The position numbers and the translations under genes are program-made. A model generated the notes under the pieces. The model had not been told where the DNA came from. It ran no database searches and worked only from the letters and a program-made list of their open reading frames with translations. From the NCBI GenBank assembly GCA_029986255.1, contig DALTYD010000039.1, positions 1 through 6,179 on the forward strand: a stretch of 6,179 bases of DNA. Reading direction: 5' to 3'. This stretch comes from Methanocorpusculum sp. (GTDB lineage Archaea > Halobacteriota > Methanomicrobia > Methanomicrobiales > Methanocorpusculaceae). Each line of letters opens with the position of its first letter. The first letter of the stretch is position 1. Positions 6,081 to 6,179 of this stretch are shown here, one piece after another.

Positions 6081-6095
6081 CCGAATTCTTTTAAT
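6081..6095 (+). promoter_or_regulatory. Possible BRE and box A of the tRNA-Gly gene
   Basis: CCGAA at 6081-6085 resembles a TFB recognition element and is followed by TTCTTTTAAT, a poor box A. Its centre lies about 35 bp before the tRNA, so transcription would start near 6115-6118 with a 5' leader of about 10 nt, as is usual for archaeal tRNA genes. An alternative, ATATAA at 6108-6113, is too close to the tRNA. Confidence 0.4.
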
Positions 6096-6105
6096 GCCTA
6101 GGCAT
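6094..6105. repeat. 12-bp perfect palindrome before the tRNA gene
   Basis: ATGCCTAGGCAT is a perfect palindrome with CTAG at its centre. It lies between the proposed box A and the proposed start site, where a bound protein would block the polymerase. Its role is unknown. Confidence 0.5.
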
Positions 6106-6126
6106 CAATATAATTTGTACAATATT

Positions 6127-6179
6127 GCATCGATAGTGTAGTGGTTATCACTAGGCGTTGCCAACGCCTAAACTCGGGT
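6127..6179 (+). tRNA. tRNA-Gly (anticodon GCC), 3' end cut by the window
   Basis: The 5' half folds as a tRNA. The acceptor 5' strand is GCATCGA (6127-6133), followed by TA at 8-9. The D arm stem pairs 6136-6138 with 6149-6151, with GG at 6143-6144 in its loop. The anticodon stem AGGCG/CGCCT (6153-6157 and 6165-6169) encloses the loop TTGCCAA, which puts the anticodon GCC at 6160-6162. A 5-nt variable loop and the first T-stem strand CGGGT (6175-6179) complete what is visible. GCC reads the glycine codons GGC and GGT. The 3' strand of the T arm, the acceptor and any encoded CCA lie outside the window. No intron is seen next to the anticodon. The gene follows the operon by 223 bp and has its own promoter candidate. 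Confidence 0.92.

Overview
This window looks like part of the chromosome of a methanogenic archaeon, most likely a Methanomicrobiales-type euryarchaeote (inferred; the genus cannot be fixed from this sequence alone). The pointers are a PhoU-family protein with an N-terminal AbrB-like domain (an archaeal arrangement), TTTATATA-type box A promoter elements, GGTGA Shine-Dalgarno sites that suit the archaeal 16S 3' end, T-tract rather than classic hairpin terminators, and AT-rich spacers between genes of clearly higher GC.

Layout. Positions 1-347 are an AT-rich spacer with a strong T-tract near 108-123. A PhoU-like phosphate regulator lies on the minus strand (348-1358), preceded by a 9-bp tandem repeat. 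A long spacer of about 916 bp (1359-2274) separates it from a plus-strand chaperone operon. The spacer holds a cluster of small hairpins ending in T-runs (1584-1670), a local island of higher GC with a weak small-ORF candidate (1994-2167), and a promoter region with two box A sequences arranged as an inverted repeat (2204-2228). The operon is grpE (2275-2796), dnaK (about 2819-4723) and dnaJ (about 4749-5903). It ends in T-tracts and is followed by a T-rich spacer and the first 53 nt of a tRNA-Gly(GCC), cut by the window end.

How the genes work together. GrpE, DnaK and DnaJ form the complete Hsp70 cycle. DnaJ delivers unfolded clients and stimulates ATP hydrolysis by DnaK, and GrpE exchanges ADP for ATP. 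The proteins look intact. All share one direction with 22-nt and 25-nt gaps (measured to the preferred starts), so co-transcription is likely. No hrcA gene and no CIRCE operator were seen, so control is presumably archaeal in type. The PhoU-like gene diverges from the operon and appears functionally unrelated; no Pst transporter genes are in view.

Overall this is ordinary core-genome content. No new multi-gene system is visible. The points most worth checking are the long spacer with its possible small RNA and small ORF, the box A dyad before grpE, the cysteine pair in the DnaK tail, and the start codons of dnaK and dnaJ.
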